DNA from: CAZKWG01 sp964615375
GTDB lineage: Bacteria; Myxococcota_A; UBA796; CAZKWG01
DNA: 44,627 nucleotides
NCBI GenBank assembly: GCA_964615375.1
Contig: CAZTOW010000068.1
Coordinates: 1 to 44,627 of the forward strand
Direction: 5' to 3'
A model generated the notes under the pieces. The model saw nothing but the letters and a program-made list of their open reading frames with translations, was not told the origin of the DNA and ran no database searches. Made by a program: the position numbers and the translations under genes. Position 1 is the stretch's first letter; each line of letters opens with the position of its first letter. Shown here one piece after another: positions 23,700 through 31,806 of this stretch.

Positions 23700-25610
23700 T
23701 CAATAGCCTGCGTGGAGCACGTAGACCGCGCCGTCGCCCCAGGTGGAGTATCCTGAAGACCATCCCGAGCCGGCCATCTCGCTGAGGTCGAGCTCACCGC
23801 CGAAGGGGCCTTCGATGATCACTGCGTCGTCCTCGAACTCCATCATTGGCGCGCCGATGGCGACGGTGCCGTCCGCCGTGACCGCGGCGGCGTAGCCGAA
23901 CTGGCCCGACTGCGTGCCGTCACCGAGGATCAGCGCGTCTGCGGCGTCGGACGAGAGGTTCCCGCTGATGGGTCCGTACCAGAGGGTGACGGAGCCCGCG
24001 TTGTCTCTATCCTCCAGCGTGGTCCACGCCGCGCCGATCAGCAGGTCCAGCTCGCCGTCCATGTTCAGGTCTCCTGCGCTGGTCAGCGCGGTTCCGAGTC
24101 CACTCTCTCTCGTCTCCCCCTCCACCACCGCCATCGCGTCGTCCAGCCCGATCTCGCCGCCCTCCGCCAGTTCCGCCCCCGAGAACAGCCACACCCCTCC
24201 CGCGCTGTAGTCCGCATCTGGCGCCGAAACCAGCAGATCGCCATACCCGTCGCCGTCCATGTCCCCCACGTCCCCGAGCACACTGGCAAACCCGCTCCCA
24301 ATCTCCTCCCCCACGATCACCGCGTCCGCGAGCCCGCCCACCCGGGCCTCCTCGATGGCGGCGACGATGTACACCGCCCCGAGCGGATCCGGCCGCCGCC
24401 AGGGCGAGTGCATCTCGCTCTCCCCGTACCCCGGCGCCCCGAGCGCCAGCTCGTTCACACCGTCCCCGTCGATGTCCTGGAGCCGCGCCATGGACGTGCC
24501 CAGCTCGTAGTACGCGCTCCCCTCGACGCGAACCGCATCCTCCTCGACCGTCAGATCCTCGCCGAGCGGCCCCGCCGCGATCCAGACCACGCCCGAGCCG
24601 CTCATCGCCTCCGGCGCGCCCACCACCATGTCGGCCACGCCGTCCTCACCGAGCAGATCGCCCGGTCCCGCCAGCGCCCATCCCAGGCTCACGGCCTCCT
24701 CGTCGGTCTCCAGCTTCACGACGTCGCGCCCGAGCTCCAGCTCTGCGTCGTCGCCCGCATCCGACACCGCCCGGATCGGCCCTGGCACGAGGTAGGCGGA
24801 CCCACCCTCGCCGGCCTCGGGCGAGCCGACCAGGAAGTCGTCGTAGCCGTCGCCGTCCATGTCGCCCACGCCGGACAGCGCGCTGCCCGCCGCCGCCCCG
24901 CGCTCGCCGAGGAGCTTCGCGCTCGCCAGCTCCGTCGCCGAGCCCTCCGTGCCCAGCGGCCCCAGCAGCGCGTAGACCACACCGTCGTCGCCCGGCGCGC
25001 CAAAGACCAGGTCTCCAGCCCCGTCTCCGTTGATGTCGCCGGCCGACACCAGGGCGACCCCCAGGCCCTCCGCCGAGACGCCCTCGACGCGGGCGCCGCG
25101 CTCCGTGATCTCCACATCGCCGTCGAGCCCGTCGCAGTCGGGCAGGGCGTCGCAGTTGTCGTCGGTGGCGTTGCCGCACACCTCAAGAGCCGCCGGGTTG
25201 ACGCTCGGGTCTACGTCGTCACAGTCGCCGGAATCCACGGCCAGGGTGGTGGTGGCGTCGCACACGCTCAGCGCTTCGCCGACCCCGTATCCATCTGAAT
25301 CTCCGTCCAGGTGGCCTGATCGCAATTCGTGAGCTTCAGCGTTGGTATCGTCGCAGTCATCACCGATCCGAACCCAGGACCCGCTGCTGTCCGGCGCCTC
25401 GCAGGAGTCTACAAGTGTAGATGGATCGCCGTGCAGGTCCCCATCGCCGTCATGGTACCACAGGTGATAGTAGACGGTGTTGTTCATCGACTCACAGTCG
25501 AGCGTGTAGATGGCGCCGTCCTTGTCCGCGTCGAGGGTCTCGTCGTGCTCTTCGTAGAGCTTGTTGCAGGCGCTCAGGACCAGGAGGGCGAAGGCGGCGA
25601 GCTTGCGCAT
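23700..25610 (-). CDS. FG-GAP repeat surface lipoprotein, paralogue
   Basis: The 636-residue protein starts at ATG 25610; the frame is open far upstream, but that extension has no coding character, whereas MRKLAAFALLVLSACNK is a clear lipoprotein signal. The layout matches the neighbour: Cys/Asp-rich calcium segment (DADKDGAIYTLDC, DGDSDGYGVGEAL, DNCDALPDCDGLDGD) and then seven or so FG-GAP repeats (DINGDGAGDLVFG, DMDGDGYDDFLVG, DIDGDGVNELALG, DLNMDGELDLLIG). It should fold as a calcium-loaded beta-propeller on the outer surface. The two genes arose by tandem duplication. Confidence 0.85.
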   Translation of the reverse strand: MRKLAAFALLVLSACNKLYEEHDETLDADKDGAIYTLDCESMNNTVYYHLWYHDGDGDLHGDPSTLVDSCEAPDSSGSWVRIGDDCDDTNAEAHELRSGHLDGDSDGYGVGEALSVCDATTTLAVDSGDCDDVDPSVNPAALEVCGNATDDNCDALPDCDGLDGDVEITERGARVEGVSAEGLGVALVSAGDINGDGAGDLVFGAPGDDGVVYALLGPLGTEGSATELASAKLLGERGAAAGSALSGVGDMDGDGYDDFLVGSPEAGEGGSAYLVPGPIRAVSDAGDDAELELGRDVVKLETDEEAVSLGWALAGPGDLLGEDGVADMVVGAPEAMSGSGVVWIAAGPLGEDLTVEEDAVRVEGSAYYELGTSMARLQDIDGDGVNELALGAPGYGESEMHSPWRRPDPLGAVYIVAAIEEARVGGLADAVIVGEEIGSGFASVLGDVGDMDGDGYGDLLVSAPDADYSAGGVWLFSGAELAEGGEIGLDDAMAVVEGETRESGLGTALTSAGDLNMDGELDLLIGAAWTTLEDRDNAGSVTLWYGPISGNLSSDAADALILGDGTQSGQFGYAAAVTADGTVAIGAPMMEFEDDAVIIEGPFGGELDLSEMAGSGWSSGYSTWGDGAVYVLHAGY

Positions 25611-25760
25611 GGGGACCTCGAAGGGCGGCATGGTCAGGTCGAGCAGCGTCGGAAAGGTGCGGCGAGGCTCGATTCTCAGCGTCTGGAAGGGAACTCGTAC
25701 TGTCAGTTGTACCTGTACGTCACGAGAGGATGTTATCTTGAAGCGACTGGAGCTTACAAG

Positions 25761-26474
25761 ATGGCTCGCCCCCTTCTCCCCGTCGCCATCGGTGTTCTCG
25801 CCTGCATCGGGCGTTCCTCGCCGGCTCTGGCCTGCGACCCTGTCGCGGCGCGGGCCGGGATCTCGGACGCCTGGGGCGCGATAGCGGCGTGGCGGACGGA
25901 GGACTTCTTCGCCACCGCCGCCGCGCTGGTCGCCTGTCCCGACAACAGCCCGGCGGAGCGCGCCGAGATCCTGCGCATCCAGGGCGCGGCGGCGGGCCTG
26001 GAGCACCACACCGAGCGGGCCGCGCGGCTGTTCAGCGAGGCGCGGGCGCTGGATCCGGCGGGCGCGTTGCCGGAGGCGTACTTCCCGCCCACGCACGCGC
26101 TGGCCCAGCTCTACCGCATGTCGGCGCCGCTGCTCAGCCAGGCGCCGGCCTCCGAGAGCCCGCCACTGAACCTCAGCTTGCCGGCCGCGCTACCTCCTGC
26201 CCTCCCCGAGGTCGAGCCCAGGCCCCGCCGCGCCCCGCTGGTGCTGGGCGCCGCGCTCAGCTCGGTCGCTGCGGGCGGGCTCTGGTTCGCGTCCTCGATG
26301 ATGGACAGCCGCGCCGAGCTGGCCGCCGTCGAGGGCCTGGGCCAGGACCCGGTCGACGCCTATGCCGAGCAGGAGCGCTACAGAGGTCGGCAGCTCGGGC
26401 TGCAGGTCGCGGCGGGCGGATCGGCCGCGCTGGCGGTCGGCCTGGTCGGCGCCACCGTCTCACTGAGCTGGTGA
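25761..26474 (+). CDS. Exported or membrane protein coupled to a Ser/Thr kinase
   Basis: The 237-residue protein has a signal peptide (MARPLLPVAIGVLACIG, cleavage around residue 25), a helical TPR-like region (ERAEILRIQGAAAGLEHHTE and ARLFSEARALDPAG), a Pro-rich linker, then one or two hydrophobic segments near the C-terminus (LVLGAALSSVAAGGLWFASS; AALAVGLVGATVSL). CTGGAG lies nine bases before the ATG. The kinase gene starts three bases after its stop. The pairing with a kinase and the arrangement (repeat region, then membrane) are common in Myxococcota; the function is unknown. Confidence 0.75.
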   Translation: MARPLLPVAIGVLACIGRSSPALACDPVAARAGISDAWGAIAAWRTEDFFATAAALVACPDNSPAERAEILRIQGAAAGLEHHTERAARLFSEARALDPAGALPEAYFPPTHALAQLYRMSAPLLSQAPASESPPLNLSLPAALPPALPEVEPRPRRAPLVLGAALSSVAAGGLWFASSMMDSRAELAAVEGLGQDPVDAYAEQERYRGRQLGLQVAAGGSAALAVGLVGATVSLSW

Positions 26475-26477
26475 GGC

Positions 26478-28097
26478 ATGCGGCGCTTCCGGGTCGAGCG
26501 TGAGCTTGGGCGCGGCGGCTTCGGCCGCGTGCTGCTGGCGCGCGAGCTGGGGCCGGTCGTCGTCACGCCGGTCGCGATCAAGCTCGCCCAGGGCATGTGG
26601 CGACCGTGTCCCGACGACGCGCGGCGTGCCAGGGACGAGGCGCGGCTGCTGGCACAGCTCGACCACCCGGCCATCGTGCGGTTGCAGAGCCTGATCCAGA
26701 CCCAGCACGGCCCGGCGTTGATCCTGGAGTACGTGCCGGGCTTTACGTTGCACCAGATCCTGAGGGCGGTGGAGCGCCTGCCCATCGTGCCCGCGCTCGA
26801 GTTGGTGGCCGAGGTCGCTGACGCGCTCGACCGGGGCTGGACGCAGCCAGGACCGCTCGGAGAGCCGCTGCGGTTGCTGCACCGCGACATCAAGCCCGGC
26901 AACCTGATGATCACGCCGGTCGGCGTGGTCAAAGTGCTCGATTTCGGGATCGCGCGGGCTGCACAGGTCGGCCGCGAGCTGCCGAGCGGCCCCATCCCCG
27001 TGGGCACCACGGACTACATGGCGCCTGAGCGAACGCAGCGGCGCGGCCAGCCTGGCGCTGAGACGCCGGCCGGAGACGTGTTCGGCCTGGGGCTGGTGCT
27101 GTTCGGCGCGTTGACCGGGGCGTTTCACGGCGGGCTCCCCTTCGACGCCGAGGGCTGGGCGGGCCTCTATCAGGACTTCACCGAGGAGCTGCTGCTCGCG
27201 CTGGACGGCGAGCCGCTCGCCGAGGCGATCATGGACCTGGTCCTCTCCATGACCGCTTACGATCCTGCCCTACGCCCGGAGCCAGCCGCCGTGCGAGACC
27301 TGGCCTTCCACCTCGCCCGCGCGCACGGCGGCGAGGGCCTTCGCCCCTGGGCGCTGCGCACGCTGCCGACCCTGCCCGCGCCGAAGCCCGAGGCGCTGTC
27401 CGGCTACGCCTGGGCTGGCGAGGAGATCACCGAGGTCGAGGGAGAGCCGACCTACGAGCCCACGCCCGAGCTGCCCGCACCTCCAGCGCTGGCGCGGGCG
27501 ATGGCGGACCTGCCCGCAGCGCCCCGAGCCCAGCGGCTCACGCGGCGTCGCCCTCCAACGAAGCGGGTCCAGCAGGTCGAGCCGACCTGGCCCGAGGCCA
27601 CGCCCGCCGAGCCGCTGGAGCCGGTCCCGATGCCAGCGCCCGTGAGGCCGCGCTGGCCGGTCGCGGCGCTGCTCCTGGCCCTGGTCGGGCTGGCGGCTGT
27701 GCTCTGGTCACAGCGGCGGGACCTCGAACCCGAGGTGCCACCGGTAGTGTCTGTCGTCTCGGACCCACTACCCATAGTGCCCGCGGTCACCATCGAACGC
27801 GCCGCGCTCATCCAGTCCGAGCCCGCATCCCAAACCCCAGCTACGAAGCACACCGCCTGGTTCGGCCGCCGCGTGCGCGTGGGCCTGAGCGGCGAGGTCT
27901 CCAAGGTGGCCCTGGTCGACGAGCGCGGCGCTGTCCCGCTCCCCGGCGAGCTGCGCCCCGGCACCTACACCCTGCGCGTCACCTTCCCCGGCTGGGATCC
28001 CATGGACCTCCAGCAGGTCGAGCTGAAGGCAGGGCAGAGCTACGAGATCGCCTGTACGGCGAAGCTCACGCAGTGCCTGGTGAAGGTGGTCCCGTAA
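26478..28097 (+). CDS. Transmembrane PknB-type Ser/Thr protein kinase
   Basis: The 539-residue protein has an N-terminal Hanks-type kinase domain: Gly loop GRGGFGRV (residues 11-18), catalytic Lys in VAIK (K35), HRDIKPGN (D137) and DFG (D155), all intact, so it should be active. A Pro-rich linker follows. A single membrane helix (WPVAALLLALVGLAAVLW, about residues 393-410) leads to an external domain (LRPGTYTLRVTFPGWDPMD) resembling a PEGA domain. It likely signals at the cell envelope together with the gene just upstream. Confidence 0.92.
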   Translation: MRRFRVERELGRGGFGRVLLARELGPVVVTPVAIKLAQGMWRPCPDDARRARDEARLLAQLDHPAIVRLQSLIQTQHGPALILEYVPGFTLHQILRAVERLPIVPALELVAEVADALDRGWTQPGPLGEPLRLLHRDIKPGNLMITPVGVVKVLDFGIARAAQVGRELPSGPIPVGTTDYMAPERTQRRGQPGAETPAGDVFGLGLVLFGALTGAFHGGLPFDAEGWAGLYQDFTEELLLALDGEPLAEAIMDLVLSMTAYDPALRPEPAAVRDLAFHLARAHGGEGLRPWALRTLPTLPAPKPEALSGYAWAGEEITEVEGEPTYEPTPELPAPPALARAMADLPAAPRAQRLTRRRPPTKRVQQVEPTWPEATPAEPLEPVPMPAPVRPRWPVAALLLALVGLAAVLWSQRRDLEPEVPPVVSVVSDPLPIVPAVTIERAALIQSEPASQTPATKHTAWFGRRVRVGLSGEVSKVALVDERGAVPLPGELRPGTYTLRVTFPGWDPMDLQQVELKAGQSYEIACTAKLTQCLVKVVP

Positions 28098-28144
28098 GGC
28101 AGGAGCGGCGCGCGTTTCACTTCGATGCAGCTGGAGTTCTTGTC

Positions 28145-28733
28145 ATGCCTGACACCACGCCGACAGCGGCATCAACCATCCTGTCCGCCTTTCTCAACGC
28201 CTTCACCTCAGAGGCGCGGAAGCTGGACAGCGGCTACGCGCGACCAGAGGCCAAGGCGCTGGCCGGCAACCCTGCGGCCACCCTCAGTAACTGGGAGAGA
28301 GAGCTTGGCGCCAGCCTGCCCGGCGACGCCTATGCCCTCCATCGCGTGCTCGTGGGGATCGTCTTGGACCGGCACTTGGAGTCGTTCTTCGACACCTGGC
28401 GACGTCTGGCACGCCATGTTCGTGCCCAACGGCGCGGGGGCGGCCGAGTGGCACCTCGGGTGGGACGTGGAGATCCCGGACGGGATGTTCCTCCTCGTGC
28501 TGCCCGCACCCGCCATCCCTGGTCTGGAGGTCCCCTCTAGGGTGCTCGACCACCGGACCCTGCTCCGCGCCTGCGAAGGCGAGGGCATAAGCATCGCGGT
28601 GCGGCCCAAGGCGACCGTCGCTGTGAAGCGGGGTGACCCGGTGGCGCGCGTCGTGCTGCTGGACAGCGCCAGCGTCACCGCAAAGGGCACCTTTGAGCCG
28701 TTCTCTTCCACCCAGCCCACCGAGGATGGATGA
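28145..28733 (+). pseudogene. Frameshifted gene of about 196 residues, unknown function
   Basis: The frame from ATG 28145 gives a plausible soluble protein (ILSAFLNAFTSEARK; LSNWERELGASLPGDAYALH; LDRHLESFFDTW) until about 28400. There the coding sense moves to the next frame, GDVWHAMFVPNG to RVVLLDSASVTAKGTFEP, ending at TGA 28733. Removing one C at 28400 joins them smoothly (DTWDVWHAMF). It may be a real mutation, a sequencing error or a recoding site. The stop overlaps the VOC gene start (ATGATG), so the unit was once coupled. Confidence 0.6.
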
Positions 28734-29170
28734 TGCGCCTGCACCACGTCGAGCTGAACGCGCGAGATCTGGACGCCTCCTATCCCTTCTACAAGCGCCT
28801 CTTCGAAGCCCTGGGCTGCGAGCGATCCGAGCGCACCAGCAGCTCCTTCGTGTTCTACCTGGATGGCTTCTACCTCTGGGTAAACCGGTGCAGCCCCGCC
28901 AAGGCGGAGGCCGGCTTCGACCGCTATCGGATCGGCCTCAATCACCTGGCGTTTCAGGCGACGAGCAAGGCCCTGGTCGACGACTGGCACAGCGTGCTGC
29001 TTTCGGAGGGGGTCAAGGTGCTCGATCCGCCCGGATATTACGGGCCAGGTTACTACGCGGTCTACTTCGAGGACCCGGACGGCATGAAGCTGGAGTTGGG
29101 ATTCGAGGAGGGTGTGGTCGCCGAGGCTCAGCCGACCTCGGATGGCGACCCGCATACCTCACAAGATTGA
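28730..29170 (+). CDS. VOC-superfamily (glyoxalase-like) protein
   Basis: This is a 146-residue protein with the paired beta-alpha-beta-beta-beta layout of the vicinal-oxygen-chelate fold. The N-terminal HHVELNARDLDASYPFY, the central LNHLAFQA and the C-terminal YYAVYFEDPDGMKLELGF provide the usual His, His, Glu metal ligands. Substrate and reaction are not clear; members include lyases, dioxygenases and antibiotic-binding proteins. It overlaps the preceding frameshifted gene, so the two were one transcription unit. Confidence 0.85.
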   Translation: MMRLHHVELNARDLDASYPFYKRLFEALGCERSERTSSSFVFYLDGFYLWVNRCSPAKAEAGFDRYRIGLNHLAFQATSKALVDDWHSVLLSEGVKVLDPPGYYGPGYYAVYFEDPDGMKLELGFEEGVVAEAQPTSDGDPHTSQD

Positions 29171-29323
29171 GCGGCCTGCGGTACTCGTGGGGCCCGGCCT
29201 GGGCTTGAGCGCGCAGCACCAAGCCAAGCCGGATGTTCACCTGCGGGCCACATGAGCACGTACTCCCCAACAGGCCGGGGTGCTGGCCACCTCGCCTCCC
29301 GGCGTATACCTTCAACCTCACCC

Positions 29324-30127
29324 ATGCCCCTCCTTCCCGACGCTCTGCTGACCCGCCTGTCCCGCGCCGACATCCGGCTGAGCGTCGTTGGGTTCTTTCA
29401 GCGCGGGGGCGCGCTCGCGGCCTTCGTCGGCCCTCTCGTCGGCGGACTCTCGGCGTGGAAGGCGGTCGCGGAGCAGGGCTGGGATGGACGGCTTCTCCTC
29501 GGCGGCACGCTGCTGGCGCTGGGCGGATCCGCGTTGAACCAGGGCGCCAACTGGTTGGCGGAGAAGGGCCGTCGGGGGATCGACTTCGACCACTCCAAGC
29601 GGGTCACGGCCGGGCTGCGCGCGCTCCGTGCCCGGATGAACGGCGGCGGCGGCGATCCTTCGCGCTTCCACGACCACATCATGCGCTGTGTCAAAGAGAC
29701 GGTGCTCGGCGTGTGTCCGACTCCAGACGCCTCGCTGCTGTGCTGCCTGCTCCGACCCTCCGGCGCTGGGCTCACTGTGGTGGCCTACAGCGACTTCCGG
29801 GGTGAGAAGGTCCCCTCGGCGGACATCCCGTTCACCGAGCCTGAAGGTGCGGCGAAGGCGTATCGTGAGCGCGCCACCAACTACCTGCCAGACGTTCAGT
29901 CCAGCCCGAACGCCCTCTGCTTCAAAGGCAAACCTTACCGCGCCATGCTGGCCATCCCCGTCATGCACGAGGGCGCCTGCCTGGGCGTCGTTTCACTGGA
30001 CTCAACCCGGGCGGGCCACTTCGACGATCGTGTGGACGAGATCGCGGTCCACGCCTACCCGTTCATCGAAATCCTGGCGTTCAGCCTGCGCATGGACGCC
30101 GGGCCCGAGGTGAGCCATGGCGCATGA
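29324..30127 (+). CDS. GAF domain protein with membrane segment
   Basis: I take ATG 29324 as the start (267 residues) because the residues between an earlier ATG (29252) and it look non-coding. One or two hydrophobic stretches follow (FVGPLVGGLSAW; LLLGGTLLALGGSALNQ). The C-terminal half then resembles a GAF domain (YRAMLAIPVMHEGACLGVVSLDS; GHFDDRVDEIAVHAYPFIEI). It may sense a small ligand or redox state at the membrane. No output domain is seen. It overlaps the next small gene by 11 bases. Confidence 0.7.
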   Translation: MPLLPDALLTRLSRADIRLSVVGFFQRGGALAAFVGPLVGGLSAWKAVAEQGWDGRLLLGGTLLALGGSALNQGANWLAEKGRRGIDFDHSKRVTAGLRALRARMNGGGGDPSRFHDHIMRCVKETVLGVCPTPDASLLCCLLRPSGAGLTVVAYSDFRGEKVPSADIPFTEPEGAAKAYRERATNYLPDVQSSPNALCFKGKPYRAMLAIPVMHEGACLGVVSLDSTRAGHFDDRVDEIAVHAYPFIEILAFSLRMDAGPEVSHGA

Positions 30128-30362
30128 CGAGCTCGCCCGCCTGGAGTGGGAGATCGTTCGCGAGCAGGCGCGCTTCGGCGGCCCTGCGCCTGAAGGAGGA
30201 GACGAGCCGCTGGAGCCGAACGACCAGGGCGAGCTGAGCCTCGGTGAGCTGTTGCTCGGGGGCGCGCTGGTCGGACTGATGCTGCTCGCGCTGGCGGTGG
30301 TCGTCGCCGTGATCGTCGGAGCCTTCAGGGTCGCGTTCAGAAGGCGGAGCCAGCGGCGCTGA
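30117..30362 (+). CDS. Small single-helix membrane protein
   Basis: This 81-residue protein has an acidic soluble N-terminus, one long hydrophobic segment (LLLGGALVGLMLLALAVVVAVIVGAF) and a basic tail (RRRSQRR), so the C-terminus should be cytoplasmic. It overlaps the GAF protein gene and is probably coupled to it. Its function is unknown. Confidence 0.65.
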   Translation: MAHDELARLEWEIVREQARFGGPAPEGGDEPLEPNDQGELSLGELLLGGALVGLMLLALAVVVAVIVGAFRVAFRRRSQRR

Positions 30363-30498
30363 GCCGTAGGACGCCAGACGCAGAGCCGCTGCCCGTGTGT
30401 GAGACGCCCGATCATTCTCCGCGCTGCATTCGCGATTGTCAGCCGGCTCACCTCGAATTAATCGCACTTGGAATCTCCTTTGGAGCGATGAAGTCGCG

Positions 30499-31653
30499 AT
30501 GAGCAACCCCTGGTCCACGAAGCTCGTGATCGTCGCGGTTGTCATCATCGCGTCCATGCTGTCCTTCGCGGTGGGCGCGGCGGTGTCGGCCGGGATCGCC
30601 TGGCGCTGGGGCCAGCCCTCCGAGGAGGCACCTCCACCGGTCCTGGTGGACACCCGCGAGTGCCCCATGGACGGCATGGCCTGCTCGCGCTTCGGGATCG
30701 CGGGCACCTGTCTGTCCGAGCGCTGCCTGCTCCCGAGCGGCTACTGCAACTACGACCTGGACTGCGACGACGCCAACCCCTGCACGTCCAGCCGCTGCGA
30801 TCTGGGGCGGTGCGTCGCGGTCAACATGGACGGGGCCTGCACGCTGGACGTGGGCGCGCCGGGCGTCTGCCTGGACCGCTCCTGCGTTCCCACGCCCCCG
30901 GGCGCCTGCGCGACCGACGCCGACTGTCCGACGCTCACAGGCGCCTGCAGCCGCTGGCAGTGCGTCAGCGGAGCCTGCGCCGCGGCGGCCCTGCCCGAAC
31001 AGACCGAGTGTCGTCAGCCCAGCGGTCTCGAAGGGACCTGTCAGGCGGGTTCCTGTACACGCGACCTGGTGGGCGAAGTGCGGAACGCGACGACCTGCTC
31101 TACGAAGTACGTGCCCTATGGCTACTACTACCGGGTACCGGTTCGCGACTGCGACGCCGGGCTGGTCTACCTCCTCTCGGACGAGGATCGCGCCAGGGCC
31201 ACGGGTAAGGTGCAGGACGACATCTTTGAGAGCCTGCGCTACAGCATGGCCGTCTCCCTCGTGCCCCTGCCCGATGGTGGCTACAACATCATCGCGATCA
31301 ACCGCCATGATCGCGCCACCGTCGAGGGCCTCGTAGACCCCTCCTTCGTCGCCTTCACCATCGCGGGCTTCACCTCGTCCTCGAACTGGCGGTCCCGGCA
31401 GCTCCACGTCTGGCTCCGCGCCTACCAGGAGGGCTGGTCCATCCCGACCGCCGGCAGCCGCTTCGCCGTCACCAAGGGCCGCGCGAACAGCGCGCTCGGA
31501 TTCTTGGGGGTGGTCGATGTCCCGGCCTTCCGCAAGTACCTCCAGCAGAGCTTCTCGCCGCTGCCGAGCGTGGCGCCGGCCCAGGAGCAGGTCTCGTTGG
31601 TGGTGGCGACCACACCAGCACCGGCGACGATGGCGCCGCCGACGAGCCCGTAG
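30499..31653 (+). CDS. Membrane-anchored Cys-rich extracytoplasmic protein
   Basis: The 384-residue protein starts at ATG 30499. It has one N-terminal membrane helix (LVIVAVVIIASMLSFAVGAA), then a Cys-rich region of about 150 residues with repeated patterns (NYDLDCDDANPCTSSRCDLGRC; ATDADCPTLTGACSRWQC; LEGTCQAGSCTRD). This looks like the disulfide-bonded, EGF-like low-complexity regions of Myxococcota surface proteins. The C-terminal 200 residues form a separate domain without clear family. It should be exposed to the periplasm or outside; its role is unknown. Confidence 0.75.
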   Translation: MSNPWSTKLVIVAVVIIASMLSFAVGAAVSAGIAWRWGQPSEEAPPPVLVDTRECPMDGMACSRFGIAGTCLSERCLLPSGYCNYDLDCDDANPCTSSRCDLGRCVAVNMDGACTLDVGAPGVCLDRSCVPTPPGACATDADCPTLTGACSRWQCVSGACAAAALPEQTECRQPSGLEGTCQAGSCTRDLVGEVRNATTCSTKYVPYGYYYRVPVRDCDAGLVYLLSDEDRARATGKVQDDIFESLRYSMAVSLVPLPDGGYNIIAINRHDRATVEGLVDPSFVAFTIAGFTSSSNWRSRQLHVWLRAYQEGWSIPTAGSRFAVTKGRANSALGFLGVVDVPAFRKYLQQSFSPLPSVAPAQEQVSLVVATTPAPATMAPPTSP

Positions 31654-31774
31654 TGGTTGTCTGACCTCTCCCCTCGTGGGAGCCTGTCCCGTCTGCTGCC
31701 CCGCGCTGTCCTGCACTGCCCCAGCCCCGCGTCCCCCTCGTGGCGGCCCTCATCGGGCCGGCAGTTCTACTTTT

Positions 31775-31788
31775 CTGGCGCGCGCCAG
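31775..31788. promoter_or_regulatory. 14-bp perfect palindrome before the sacsin-like gene
   Basis: CTGGCGCGCGCCAG is self-complementary and lies 18 bases upstream of the ATG, just before the CAGGAG ribosome site (31794-31799). It could be an operator or a small hairpin in the leader that affects translation. Confidence 0.35.
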
Positions 31789-31806
31789 CATCTTTCAGGA
31801 GTCACC

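Noticed and set aside
25611..26096. Upstream extension of the FG-GAP gene at 23700-25610
   Set aside because: It overlaps the divergent gene at 25761 and lacks coding character; a lipoprotein signal begins at ATG 25610.
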